DNA of 64,000 nt from Oscillospiraceae bacterium. GTDB taxonomy: Bacteria; Bacillota; Clostridia; Oscillospirales; Ruminococcaceae. Where the stretch lies: contig CABIZB010000002.1 of assembly GCA_902363145.1 (NCBI GenBank), forward strand, positions 372,001 through 436,000. Direction: 5' to 3'. Position numbers and translations under genes: made by a program. Of the stretch, positions 46,551 to 55,665 are shown piece by piece. Under the pieces are notes generated by a model, which saw nothing but the letters and a program-made list of their open reading frames with translations, was not told the origin of the DNA and made no database searches. Numbering within the stretch: position 1 is the stretch's first letter; each line of letters opens with the position of its first letter.

Positions 46551-46811
46551 TTATCTGTTGACGCATATGAAGCGCATTGCCGTCCGCTCCTGATCGGCGA
46601 TGATAACGCTGCCGAAAGCGGGAATGCTTACAAGATCAATGCCCACAGGTGCAAGATACCCTCTTGCTATGGCAATGGACTTGACGGCCTGATTGACCGC
46701 ACCTGCTCCTACCGCCTGAACCTCAACCTCGCCGCTTGTGCGCATAACGCTTGCAATAGCGCCTGCAACAGAGCTGGGAGACGAATTTGCAGATACCCTC
46801 AATACTTCCAT
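46551..46811 (-). CDS. spoVS: Stage V sporulation protein S
   Basis: 86 residues, the same length as the Bacillus protein, with MEVLRVSANSSPSSVAGAIA and VQAVGAGAVNQAVKSIAIARG. An Alba-like DNA-binding protein required for late spore development, also found in non-sporulating relatives. The ATG lies behind GGAGG; an in-frame TTG five codons earlier is part of that ribosome site. Confidence 0.97.
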   Translation of the reverse strand: MEVLRVSANSSPSSVAGAIASVMRTSGEVEVQAVGAGAVNQAVKSIAIARGYLAPVGIDLVSIPAFGSVIIADQERTAMRFICVNR

Positions 46812-46846
46812 ATCCGTAACCTCCAAATTTATCTTTATATAGCTTG

Positions 46847-46875
46847 ATTATACACTATAAAAGCCGCTTTTGCAA
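46847..46875 (-). promoter_or_regulatory. Promoter of spoVS
   Basis: Minus-strand TTGCAA (46870-46875), 17-base spacer, TATAAT (46847-46852). Confidence 0.7.
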
Positions 46876-46899
46876 TACTCCCGCCGAATTTATGACGGT

Positions 46900-47667
46900 T
46901 TACCTAATCATTAAACGTTTAATGCTGTGCATTTTGCCGCATTTTTCATCTATGGTCATAAGCACGCCGCAGAAAAACGGTGGATTATCCGACTCGGTAA
47001 AACGAACGGGACACTTGAAGCGCTGCTTTTCAATGGCAAGCTCGCTCTTTACACCCAGCACGGAAAGCTCTGCGCCGCACATTCCCGCATCGGTGATGTA
47101 TCCTGTGTGGTCATTAAGTATTATCTCGTCGGCGGTCTGCACATGGGTATGTGTGCCTATGACGGCGGACACTTTGCCTGCCAGATAGAAGCCCATGGCT
47201 TTCTTTTCCGAGGTGGCTTCCGCATGGAAATCCACAAGGATATTGGGGGTGTGGATATCCTCAAGAAGCCTGTCTATACACTCGAAGGGGTTGTTCAACG
47301 GCTCCATGAACGCTGTGCCCATAAGGTTTACGACTGCAAAGCTGTACGCACCCATATCAAGCACGCATACGCCGTGGCCTGCCACGCCGTCGGGATAATT
47401 TGCGGGGCGCAGCAGATTTTCCTTGATATCGTAATACTCAGTGAACTCCTTGCGCCTGAAGCAATGGTTTCCTGTGGTGATAACGTCCGCAAAGCTGAAT
47501 ATCTGCTCCATGGAACGCTTGGTGATGCCGTTTCCGTCGGCGGAGTTTTCGCCGTTTACTATAACTATGTCTATTTTCTCCTTGCCCTTGAGCCGCCTTA
47601 CGGTGTCCTCGGCAAAATCGCAGCCCCTGCTGCCTACAATGTCTCCTGCAAATAATACGTTTATCAT
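46900..47667 (-). CDS. ymdB: YmdB-family metallophosphoesterase
   Basis: 255 residues, with metal-binding FAGDIVGS, NGENSADGNG, TTGNHCFRRKE, VDFHAEATSEK and IGTHTHVQTAD. In Bacillus YmdB is a cyclic-nucleotide phosphodiesterase that affects biofilm and motility gene expression. ymdB next to spoVS is a conserved neighbourhood. Here it overlaps the WYL regulator gene by 4 bases. Confidence 0.95.
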   Translation of the reverse strand: MINVLFAGDIVGSRGCDFAEDTVRRLKGKEKIDIVIVNGENSADGNGITKRSMEQIFSFADVITTGNHCFRRKEFTEYYDIKENLLRPANYPDGVAGHGVCVLDMGAYSFAVVNLMGTAFMEPLNNPFECIDRLLEDIHTPNILVDFHAEATSEKKAMGFYLAGKVSAVIGTHTHVQTADEIILNDHTGYITDAGMCGAELSVLGVKSELAIEKQRFKCPVRFTESDNPPFFCGVLMTIDEKCGKMHSIKRLMIR

Positions 47668-48665
47668 TTCATTACTTCTTTCGTATAATAAGTGCTTACC
47701 TTTTCAAGCATTTCTCCGAACTCCCTGCGGATATTTTCGGGAGCCATTATCTGCGCTCCTGCGCCGAACTGGAAAAGCCAGCCGTAAAAGGCAGCGCCTG
47801 TTTTTACCTTTGTGTTTACTGTAAATCTGCCGTTTCCGTCGGGTATCATTATGATATCCGTGCCGAATTTGTCGATAACGGCGTTGACAAGCCTTTCGTC
47901 AAAGCTGAGCTTTACTGTGCTTTCGGCTCCGCTGAACATGGAAAAGCTGGTGTTGGCATATTCCGCAAGGTCGAAATCCTCGGGCATGGGCACTGACTTT
48001 TCATCGGTCATCTGCACGCCTTCCATGCGGTCCACACGGAAGTTGGAAAGGTCTCCGCCGTATTTTTCGTAGTGCGCTACAAGATAATAGTTGCCGTCAT
48101 TCCATGTCAGGGCATAGGGGGAGCAAACTCTTGCACCCTCACGGTACTTTTTCTTCTTGTCAACAGTATAGTCAAAATAGCGGAATTTTATCTGCCTGCC
48201 CTCGTCTATAGCCTGAGAAATCACGTCGATGTTGATGTATATCATCTCGTTGCCGGATTTTACACGGTTGGCAACATACACACGGCGGTTTATCTCCTGA
48301 CCCCTGAACCTGCCTGCCAGAGCTTCCAGCTTTTTGAGAAGCGAGCGTGATTTTTTCTCGGTGATGAACCGTGCGGAGCTTACCGAATCCGCAAGGAGCT
48401 TCAGCTCGGGTATCTCGAAGCGGCGCTGGCCAAGGTAATATCTGGCGGAGCGCTTTGAGCGGTCGGTGATGATATCCATGCCGAACTGGGTGAGCAGAGC
48501 GATATCCTCGGCTGCCACCTTTCGGGAGGAATTTATCTCGTACTTGCTGAGCCTGTCGCAAATGTCGTAGATGGTGAGCATATGCTCCTCATCGGTCTCC
48601 TCCTCGAATATTTTTGCCATATACAAAAGCTTCAGCTTCTGATTTATGCCTGCTGCTTTTGGCAC
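47664..48665 (-). CDS. WYL-domain transcriptional regulator
   Basis: 333 residues. An N-terminal winged helix-turn-helix (LTIYDICDRLSKYEINSSRK), a WYL domain (RQIKFRYFDYTVD and YYLVAHYEKYGGDLSNFRVDRM) and a C-terminal WCX region. The chosen GTG lies 7 bases after GGCGG; another GTG two codons earlier touches that site. WYL proteins sense small molecules or nucleic acids. It is translationally coupled to ymdB. Confidence 0.92.
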   Translation of the reverse strand: MPKAAGINQKLKLLYMAKIFEEETDEEHMLTIYDICDRLSKYEINSSRKVAAEDIALLTQFGMDIITDRSKRSARYYLGQRRFEIPELKLLADSVSSARFITEKKSRSLLKKLEALAGRFRGQEINRRVYVANRVKSGNEMIYINIDVISQAIDEGRQIKFRYFDYTVDKKKKYREGARVCSPYALTWNDGNYYLVAHYEKYGGDLSNFRVDRMEGVQMTDEKSVPMPEDFDLAEYANTSFSMFSGAESTVKLSFDERLVNAVIDKFGTDIIMIPDGNGRFTVNTKVKTGAAFYGWLFQFGAGAQIMAPENIRREFGEMLEKVSTYYTKEVMK

Positions 48666-48698
48666 AGCCACCCCGCCTTTCGTGATAATGTCAGGAAT

Positions 48699-48727
48699 AT
48701 TATAGCATACTGCACAAAATAATTCAA
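48699..48727 (-). promoter_or_regulatory. Promoter of the WYL-ymdB unit
   Basis: Minus-strand TTGAAT (48722-48727), 17-base spacer, TATAAT (48699-48704). Confidence 0.75.
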
Positions 48728-48780
48728 GGGGAAAGATGTATTGCTGTCTGCCAATTCGGCGTTAACCTTATGCCGTTTGC

Positions 48781-48809
48781 TTGACATTCATTGACGCAAA
48801 TGCTATAAT
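48781..48809 (+). promoter_or_regulatory. Promoter of the polysaccharide operon
   Basis: TTGACA (48781-48786), 17-base spacer, TATAAT (48804-48809), a full consensus match, 55 bases before the first gene. No other strong promoter was seen up to the end of the window. Confidence 0.85.
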
Positions 48810-48864
48810 GAAAAAGTATAATCTGTAATTATGCCATTTTGAGGCATGAACGGAGAAGTTTAAT

Positions 48865-49791
48865 ATGGTTGATATCCTCATGGCGGTATATAACGGCGAA
48901 AAATTTGTTGCGGAGCAGATAGACTCTATCCTCGCCCAGTCGGAAACTGACTGGAACCTTATTATCTGCGACGATATGTCAAAAGACCGCTCCTTTGAAA
49001 TAATAAGCGGCTATGCCCAAAAATACCCCGACAAAATATCCGCACACAAAAATGCTGTGCCCACAGGCTCGGCTCAGGCAAATTTTATGTACATGCTCCA
49101 ATATGCTCAGTCGGAATATGTCATGTTCTCCGACCAGGACGATTTCTGGGAGAAAGACAAGGTAAAGCTCACACTTGCAAAGATGAAGGAGCTGGAAGCC
49201 AAAAACGGCAATATTCCTCTCCTTGTTCACACGGAGCTTGCCATTGCTGACGGTGAGCTTAACATCACCCACAGCAGGTTCACGGTGTTTCAGGGGCTTG
49301 ACCCCAAAGCCAACACCCTTAACAGGCTGGCGGCGCAGAACAATGTTACGGGCTGCACCGCTATGATGAACCGCCCACTGCTGGAGCTTGTAAAGGGCAT
49401 TGACCCCAAAAATATGCTTATGCACGACTGGTGGTTCGCCATGGCTGCAGCGGCATTCGGAAAGATCGGCTTTGTTGATACCCCTACCATCAGGTACCGC
49501 CAGCACGGGAACAATCAGCTGGGGGCGGTGAACAACAGGAGCCTTGCGGGAGCGGCAAAGATAGTCTCCCAGCGTATGAAAACCAAAAAAAGGGTCAGCA
49601 TAACCTATACACAGGCAAAAAATTTCCTTGACACCTACAGGGACATTCTTCCCGATGAGGCAAGGAAATGCCTGGAAATATACACCGATATCCCAAATCA
49701 CAACAAGCTTGGCAGGATTTATCTGCTGATAAAACACGGATTTTTAAAGCAGAATTTTCTCACCGCCGCAGGTCAGCTGGTTTTCTGTTGA
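48865..49791 (+). CDS. Family 2 glycosyltransferase
   Basis: 308 residues. GT-A fold with VDILMAVYNGEKFVAEQIDS, LIICDDMSKDRS, the metal-binding SDQDDFW and the HDWWFAMAAAAFG segment. It is the type found in rhamnose-polysaccharide loci (rhamnosyltransferase-like). It probably transfers the first or an early sugar of the polymer. First gene of the operon; GGAG precedes the start. Confidence 0.9.
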   Translation: MVDILMAVYNGEKFVAEQIDSILAQSETDWNLIICDDMSKDRSFEIISGYAQKYPDKISAHKNAVPTGSAQANFMYMLQYAQSEYVMFSDQDDFWEKDKVKLTLAKMKELEAKNGNIPLLVHTELAIADGELNITHSRFTVFQGLDPKANTLNRLAAQNNVTGCTAMMNRPLLELVKGIDPKNMLMHDWWFAMAAAAFGKIGFVDTPTIRYRQHGNNQLGAVNNRSLAGAAKIVSQRMKTKKRVSITYTQAKNFLDTYRDILPDEARKCLEIYTDIPNHNKLGRIYLLIKHGFLKQNFLTAAGQLVFC

Positions 49792-49861
49792 ACAGCAAAC
49801 CGTTTTTGTTAAGCAAAAAATTTCTGTTAACCTGTGCCGATAATATGAAAGGACGATACGA

Positions 49862-50749
49862 ATGAAAGGCATAATCCTCGCAGGCGGATCGGGCACAAGG
49901 CTCTATCCCCTTACAATGATAACCTCAAAGCAGCTTCTTCCCATCTACGACAAGCCAATGATATATTACCCCCTTTCCACCCTTATGCTGGCTGGAATAA
50001 GGGATATACTTATCATATCCACCCCCACCGATCTCCCCAACTTTGAAAAGCTGCTGGGTGACGGTTCAAGCTACGGCATAAGGCTCAGCTACAAGGTACA
50101 GCCCTCTCCCGACGGTCTTGCTCAGGCGTTCATTCTGGGCGAGGAGTTCATCGGGGACGACTGCTGCGCCATGGTGCTGGGCGATAACATTTTCTACGGC
50201 AACAGCTTCGGAAAAATGCTCAAGGAAGCTGCACACAATGCAGAGGAAAATCACCGTGCCAGCGTTTTCGGCTACTTTGTGGAGGATCCTGAGCGCTTCG
50301 GCGTAGTGGAGTTCGACAAGGACGGCAAGGCTGTTTCCATTGAAGAAAAGCCCAAGGAGCCAAAGTCCAATTATGCTGTTACAGGTCTGTATTTCTACGA
50401 TAACAGGGTGGTTGAATACGCCAAGAACCTGAAGCCCTCCGCCAGAGGAGAGCTTGAGATAACCGACCTTAACAGGATATTCCTTGAAAAGGGCGACCTT
50501 GACGTAAAGATTCTGGGCAGAGGCTTTGCATGGCTGGACACAGGCACAATGGACAGCCTTATTGACGCAGGCGACTTTGTTCGCATGATTGAAAAGCGTC
50601 AGGGAATAAAAATTTCCGCCATTGAGGAAATTGCTTACAAAAACGGCTGGATAACCAAAGAAAAGCTTACCGAGTCCGCCGAAAGATACGGCAAATCCTC
50701 CTACGGCGCTCACCTTTTAAACGTTGCGAAAGGAAAGTATATATACTGA
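49862..50749 (+). CDS. rfbA: Glucose-1-phosphate thymidylyltransferase
   Basis: 295 residues. First step of dTDP-L-rhamnose synthesis: dTTP plus glucose-1-phosphate gives dTDP-glucose. [11 protein letters not shown] and the [15 protein letters not shown] segment are its signatures; LGDNIFYG is the sugar-binding part. It overlaps the rfbD start by one base. Confidence 0.97.
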   Translation: MKGIILAGGSGTRLYPLTMITSKQLLPIYDKPMIYYPLSTLMLAGIRDILIISTPTDLPNFEKLLGDGSSYGIRLSYKVQPSPDGLAQAFILGEEFIGDDCCAMVLGDNIFYGNSFGKMLKEAAHNAEENHRASVFGYFVEDPERFGVVEFDKDGKAVSIEEKPKEPKSNYAVTGLYFYDNRVVEYAKNLKPSARGELEITDLNRIFLEKGDLDVKILGRGFAWLDTGTMDSLIDAGDFVRMIEKRQGIKISAIEEIAYKNGWITKEKLTESAERYGKSSYGAHLLNVAKGKYIY

Positions 50750-51597
50750 TGAAAGTTCTCGTTACAGGAGCAGGAGGTCAGCTGGGCAGGGAGTTTGCCG
50801 AAAACTCCGCCGTCCGCCTCAGCTCGGGGGAGTTCGATATTATCCCTCTGGGCAGAAAAGAACTGGATATTACCGACATTGAAGCGGCACGCAGCACCAT
50901 GAAAAAGTACAGTCCCGATGCTGTGATAAATTGTGCAGCCATGACCAACGTTGATATGTGCGAGACCGCTCCCGAGAAAGCATACAGGATAAATGCGGAG
51001 GGCGCAAGGCTCATATGCACCGCCGCCGCTGAGGCAGGAGCGGACTTTGTTCAGCTCTCCACTGACTTTGTATTTGACGGCAAGGGCACTTCCCCCTACA
51101 GCGAGGAGGACAGCTGCTCGCCCATAAACATTTACGGGCGCTCAAAGCTTATGAGCGAGGAATATGTGCGCAGCATCACCCATAAGCACTACATCGTCCG
51201 CACCTCATGGCTTTACGGCAGATACGGCTCCAACTTCGTTACAGCCATACAGAACAAGGCACGGCGTGACGGCTCCCTTAAAGTGGTGAGCGACCAGACA
51301 GGCTGCCCCACCTGCACGGAGGAGCTTATGAGATATATCCTGCTGCTGATAAAAAGCGGCAGATACGGAACATATCACGTTTCGGGAAAGGGCTGCTGCA
51401 CAAAATATGAATTCGCCTGCCACATTGTTTCGCAGGCCGGGATAGAGGCGCAGGTATCCCACTGTCTCACCTCCGATTACCCAAGCCCCGCAGCACGTCC
51501 GACATATTCCGTGCTGGACATATCAAAAGCAGAAAAAGTCACGGGACTTTCGTCACCCGACTGGAAGACCGTTTTTGACAATTACTACAGAATATAA
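50749..51597 (+). CDS. rfbD: dTDP-4-dehydrorhamnose reductase
   Basis: 282 residues. NADPH-dependent last step to dTDP-L-rhamnose. GAGGQLGREF (nucleotide binding), STDFVFDGKG and the catalytic Tyr-X3-Lys in IYGRSKLMSE are visible. Confidence 0.97.
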   Translation: MKVLVTGAGGQLGREFAENSAVRLSSGEFDIIPLGRKELDITDIEAARSTMKKYSPDAVINCAAMTNVDMCETAPEKAYRINAEGARLICTAAAEAGADFVQLSTDFVFDGKGTSPYSEEDSCSPINIYGRSKLMSEEYVRSITHKHYIVRTSWLYGRYGSNFVTAIQNKARRDGSLKVVSDQTGCPTCTEELMRYILLLIKSGRYGTYHVSGKGCCTKYEFACHIVSQAGIEAQVSHCLTSDYPSPAARPTYSVLDISKAEKVTGLSSPDWKTVFDNYYRI

Positions 51598-51611
51598 GGA
51601 AGGAAAAGAAT

Positions 51612-52634
51612 ATGACCATTATCGTAACAGGCGGAGCAGGCTTTATAGGCTCCAACTTCATTTTCCATATGCTGAAAAAATATCCCGACTACAGGATAAT
51701 CTGCCTTGACTGCCTTACCTATGCGGGCAATCTTTCCACGCTCAAAAGCGTTATGGACAACCCAAATTTCCGCTTTGTAAAGGCATCTATCACCGACAGA
51801 GAGGCTGTTTTCAAGCTTTTTGAGGAGGAACACCCCGACATTGTGGTGAACTTCGCTGCTGAGAGCCATGTTGACCGCTCTATCGAAAATCCCGGCGTGT
51901 TCCTTGAAACAAACATCATGGGCACACAGACTATGATGGACGCCTGCCGCAAGTACGGCATCAAGCGCTATCATCAGGTCTCCACAGACGAGGTTTACGG
52001 CGATCTTCCCCTTGACCGCCCCGACCTTTTCTTCACCGAAGAGACACCTATCCACACATCAAGCCCCTACAGCGCATCAAAGGCTTCCGCCGATCTGCTG
52101 GTAATGGCATATCACCGCACCTTCGGACTGCCTGCCACCATTTCACGCTGCTCCAACAACTACGGCCCCTATCACTTCCCCGAGAAGCTTATCCCTCTGA
52201 TGATCGCAAACGCTCTGGCTGACAAGCCTCTGCCCGTTTACGGCACAGGCGAGAATGTACGTGACTGGCTTTATGTCGAGGATCACTGCAAGGCTATCGA
52301 CCTTATTATCCACAACGGCAGAGTGGGCGAGGTATATAACATCGGCGGCCATAACGAGATGAAGAACATCGACATTGTTAAGATAATCTGCCGTGAGCTT
52401 GGCAAGCCCGAGAGCCTTATCACCTACGTTGCCGACAGAAAGGGTCACGATATGCGCTACGCTATCGACCCCACAAAGATACACAATGAGCTGGGCTGGC
52501 TCCCCGAAACAAAGTTCGAGGACGGCATCAAAAAGACCATTCAGTGGTACCTTGACAACAAGGACTGGTGGGAAGAGATAATCTCCGGCGAGTATCAGAA
52601 CTACTACGAAAAAATGTACGGCAACAGGCAGTGA
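51612..52634 (+). CDS. rfbB: dTDP-glucose 4,6-dehydratase
   Basis: 340 residues. Second step of the pathway. GGAGFIGSNF, STDEVYGDL and the catalytic YSASKASADL are diagnostic. GGAAGG precedes the start, 14 bases after rfbD. Confidence 0.98.
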   Translation: MTIIVTGGAGFIGSNFIFHMLKKYPDYRIICLDCLTYAGNLSTLKSVMDNPNFRFVKASITDREAVFKLFEEEHPDIVVNFAAESHVDRSIENPGVFLETNIMGTQTMMDACRKYGIKRYHQVSTDEVYGDLPLDRPDLFFTEETPIHTSSPYSASKASADLLVMAYHRTFGLPATISRCSNNYGPYHFPEKLIPLMIANALADKPLPVYGTGENVRDWLYVEDHCKAIDLIIHNGRVGEVYNIGGHNEMKNIDIVKIICRELGKPESLITYVADRKGHDMRYAIDPTKIHNELGWLPETKFEDGIKKTIQWYLDNKDWWEEIISGEYQNYYEKMYGNRQ

Positions 52635-52644
52635 GGTGCAAAAA

Positions 52645-53214
52645 ATGGGAAAGTTTACTTTTATTGAAACAGGCATCAAAGACCTTTACGTTATCGAGCC
52701 TACTGTATTCGGCGATAACAGAGGCTATTTCATGGAGACATACAACGACGAGTTCAAGCCTTATATAAAGCATCTGGACGGCACTCCCGCCGAATTTGTG
52801 CAGGATAATCAGTCAAAGTCCAAAAAGGGTGTACTGAGAGGTCTGCACTTCCAGAAGCAGAACCCTCAGGGCAAGCTGGTAAGATGCCTGGAGGGCGAGG
52901 TTTATGACGTGGCTGTTGACCTGAGAAAGGACAGCGAGACCTACGGCAAGTGGTACGGTGTTCTTCTCTCTGAGGAAAACAAGAAGCAGTTCTATCTCCC
53001 CGAGGGCTTTGCTCACGGCTTTGTGGTTCTTACCGACACTGCCACATTTGCTTACAAGTGCACACGGCTCTATGACCCCACCGACGAGGGCGGCATCATG
53101 TGGAACGACCCCGACATCGGCGTTGACTGGAATATCCCCGCAGATATGGAAATACTTCTCAGCGAAAAGGACAAGAAAAATCCCCGTTTTGCTGACCTGG
53201 GCTTTTCATTTTAA
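52645..53214 (+). CDS. rfbC: dTDP-4-dehydrorhamnose 3,5-epimerase
   Basis: 189 residues from the ATG six bases after GAGGTG; an in-frame GTG three codons earlier is part of that site. VLRGLHFQKQ with the catalytic His, YDVAVDLRKDS and PEGFAHGFVVL are signatures. Third step, completing the pathway within one operon. Confidence 0.97.
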   Translation: MGKFTFIETGIKDLYVIEPTVFGDNRGYFMETYNDEFKPYIKHLDGTPAEFVQDNQSKSKKGVLRGLHFQKQNPQGKLVRCLEGEVYDVAVDLRKDSETYGKWYGVLLSEENKKQFYLPEGFAHGFVVLTDTATFAYKCTRLYDPTDEGGIMWNDPDIGVDWNIPADMEILLSEKDKKNPRFADLGFSF

Positions 53215-53226
53215 CGGAGGCTCCGA

Positions 53227-54006
53227 ATGCTGAAAGCTTATTTTCAGACCTTTAAAAAATATAAGGACCTGATAGTATATCTGGCAAAGAACCAGATATC
53301 CCTGCGGTACAGGAAATCCTATCTGGGTATGCTGTGGAGCCTGCTCAATCCCCTGCTCACCATGATAGTTCTTACCATGGTTTTTTCCACAATATTCAAG
53401 AACCAGATAGAGAACTTCCCCATATACCTGATGTGCGGCAGGCTCTTTTATGACTATAACTCGGAAGCCACAAAGACATCTCTTAACTCGGTGGTGTCAA
53501 ACTCGTCACTGATAAAGAAAATATACATTCCTAAGTACGTTTTCCCACTTTCAAGCTCCATTGCGGCGCTGGTGAATATGTTCTTCTCGCTGCTGGCGCT
53601 GATAATCGTTATGTTCTGCACTCATCTGCCACTGCGGTGGACTATGCTGCTCTTCTGGCTGCCGATGGTGTATGTGTTCGTGTTCTCCACGGGACTGGGA
53701 CTTGTTCTCTCGGCAATAAACGTATTTTTCAGGGATATCAAGCACCTTTACGGCGTTCTGCTCACAATGTGGCTGTACCTTACGCCTATATTCTACCCCT
53801 TTGAGTCTGTGCCCGAAATGGTGCAGAACATAATCCGTCTCAATCCTCTTTATCATTATATTGAGATGTTCAGAGGGCTTATAATATACGGCACTCTCCC
53901 CACTCTGCGGGAAAATCTTCTCTGCGGCGGCATGGGCATAGGCATTCTGCTTATCGGCGTGCTGTTCTTCAAGAAGACTCAGGATAGATTTATTCTTCAC
54001 ATATAA
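53227..54006 (+). CDS. Polysaccharide ABC transporter permease (Wzm/TagG-like)
   Basis: 259 residues, six transmembrane segments, starting with the cytoplasmic YLAKNQISLRYRKSYLGMLWS typical of ABC-2 exporters of surface polysaccharide, here shortened for display. The end FFKKTQDRFILHI faces the cytoplasm. It works with the next gene's ATPase to export undecaprenyl-linked polymer. Confidence 0.93.
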   Translation: MLKAYFQTFKKYKDLIVYLAKNQISLRYRKSYLGMLWSLLNPLLTMIVLTMVFSTIFKNQIENFPIYLMCGRLFYDYNSEATKTSLNSVVSNSSLIKKIYIPKYVFPLSSSIAALVNMFFSLLALIIVMFCTHLPLRWTMLLFWLPMVYVFVFSTGLGLVLSAINVFFRDIKHLYGVLLTMWLYLTPIFYPFESVPEMVQNIIRLNPLYHYIEMFRGLIIYGTLPTLRENLLCGGMGIGILLIGVLFFKKTQDRFILHI

Positions 54007-54016
54007 GGAGCTTTTC

Positions 54017-54751
54017 ATGGGAAAAGATACTGTTATTGATGTTGACAGCGTTTCCATGGTCTTCAACATCAGCAAGGAAAAGATAGACAGCATAAAGGAA
54101 TACGCCATAAAAATATTGAAGCATCAGCTCATGTACACCGAGTTCACCGCCCTGAACAACGTAAGCTTCAGCATAAGCAGAGGTGAGGTGGTGGGACTTG
54201 TGGGTCTTAACGGCTCCGGCAAGAGCACAATGCTTAAAATAATTGCAGGCGTTATGAAGCCCACCTCGGGAAAGGTAAGCGTAAAGGGCACTGTTGCCCC
54301 CCTTATCGAAGTCGGCGCAGGCTTCAACGGCGACCTGAGCGGCAGGGAGAATATCTTCCTCAACGGCTATCTGCTGGGATTTTCTCAGGACTACATCAAC
54401 GAACATATGCAGGAGATAATCGAATTCTCCGAGCTGGGAGATTTCATTGACGTGCCCCTAAAAAACTATTCCTCAGGCATGAAGGCCCGTCTGGGCTTTT
54501 CCATTGCCACCACCGTCAAGCCCGAGATACTCATTGTTGACGAGGTGCTGGCGGTAGGCGACTACAAATTCCAGGAGAAATGCCAGAAGCGTATTTCCGA
54601 CATGATGGCAAACAACACCACGGTGCTTTTTGTCTCCCACTCGATAAATCAGGTAAGAAACCTTTGTACACGGTGCGTATGGCTTGAAAAGGGCAATCTT
54701 GTAATGGACGGCCCTACCGACAAGGTATGCGACGCCTATATGAAAAAATAA
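54017..54751 (+). CDS. Polysaccharide ABC transporter ATPase (Wzt/TagH-like)
   Basis: 244 residues. Walker A GLNGSGKST, signature YSSGMKARLGF, Walker B EILIVDEVLAVGD and H-loop FVSHSI. The Wzt C-terminal carbohydrate-recognition domain is missing, so export is probably not keyed to a terminal sugar cap. The TagH-style N-terminus before the Walker A is short. Confidence 0.94.
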   Translation: MGKDTVIDVDSVSMVFNISKEKIDSIKEYAIKILKHQLMYTEFTALNNVSFSISRGEVVGLVGLNGSGKSTMLKIIAGVMKPTSGKVSVKGTVAPLIEVGAGFNGDLSGRENIFLNGYLLGFSQDYINEHMQEIIEFSELGDFIDVPLKNYSSGMKARLGFSIATTVKPEILIVDEVLAVGDYKFQEKCQKRISDMMANNTTVLFVSHSINQVRNLCTRCVWLEKGNLVMDGPTDKVCDAYMKK

Positions 54752-54774
54752 GCGATGAAAGGATATCTGTAAAT

Positions 54775-55635
54775 ATGGAAAACAGCAGACAGCTAAGGGT
54801 CCTGGTAACAGGCGCAGGCGGCTATATCGGAAGATTTGCGGTCAATGCGCTTATGAAAAGGAACTGCTACGTAATTGCGGCTGATATTCGTCCCATCGAA
54901 GGCTGCACCGCTTCGGAGCAGATAGTATGCGACATTTTCTCGGGCGATAAGGATATTTTCGCAAAGCTCGGCTCACCCGATGTTCTCCTCCATATGGCAT
55001 GGCTGGACGGCTTTAAACACAACAGCCCACGCCACATAGAATATCTCCCCAAGCATATGGAATTTCTCAGGAATATGCTGGACGGCGGTCTAAAGCAGGC
55101 TGCGGTAATGGGAACCATGCACGAGGCAGGCTATCACGAGGGTGTGATAGATGAAAACACACCCTGCAATCCCCTGAGCTATTACGGCATTGCAAAGAAT
55201 GCCCTCAGGCAGGCTATGGCAGTGCTTTTCAAGGATCATCCCGACGCTGTGATGCAGTGGCTGAGAGCTTACTACATCATCGGCGACGATATCCACGGCA
55301 ACTCCATTTTCTCAAAGATATGCCAGGCGGAAGCTGACGGCAAGGAGACTTTCCCCTTCACATCGGGCAAGAACAAGTATGACTTTATCACCATTGAGGG
55401 GCTTGCCGACCAGATAAGCGCTGCCGTTACTCAGAGAGAGGTAACGGGCATCATCAACTGCTGCTCGGGTAAGCCTGTAGCCCTCGCCGACAAGGTGGAG
55501 GAATTCATCAAAGAGCATAACTTCAAGATAAAGCTGAACTACGGTGCATTCCCCGACCGTCCATACGATTCACCCGCTGTATGGGGCAGCAGGGAAAAGA
55601 TAGACATAATACTGAAAAACTGCGGAGAACTTTGA
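54775..55635 (+). CDS. NAD-dependent epimerase/dehydratase family protein
   Basis: 286 residues from ATG in MENSRQLRVL; an in-frame ATG 16 codons earlier overlaps the end of the ATPase gene. Short-chain extended SDR: VTGAGGYIGRF for NAD(P), MGTMHEAG at the Ser/Thr position and the catalytic YYGIAKN. It acts on a nucleotide-sugar; which one is unknown. It may provide a second sugar donor next to dTDP-rhamnose. Confidence 0.86.
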   Translation: MENSRQLRVLVTGAGGYIGRFAVNALMKRNCYVIAADIRPIEGCTASEQIVCDIFSGDKDIFAKLGSPDVLLHMAWLDGFKHNSPRHIEYLPKHMEFLRNMLDGGLKQAAVMGTMHEAGYHEGVIDENTPCNPLSYYGIAKNALRQAMAVLFKDHPDAVMQWLRAYYIIGDDIHGNSIFSKICQAEADGKETFPFTSGKNKYDFITIEGLADQISAAVTQREVTGIINCCSGKPVALADKVEEFIKEHNFKIKLNYGAFPDRPYDSPAVWGSREKIDIILKNCGEL

Positions 55636-55665
55636 TCTGCAAAGCTTGAAAGGAAATTACTGCAA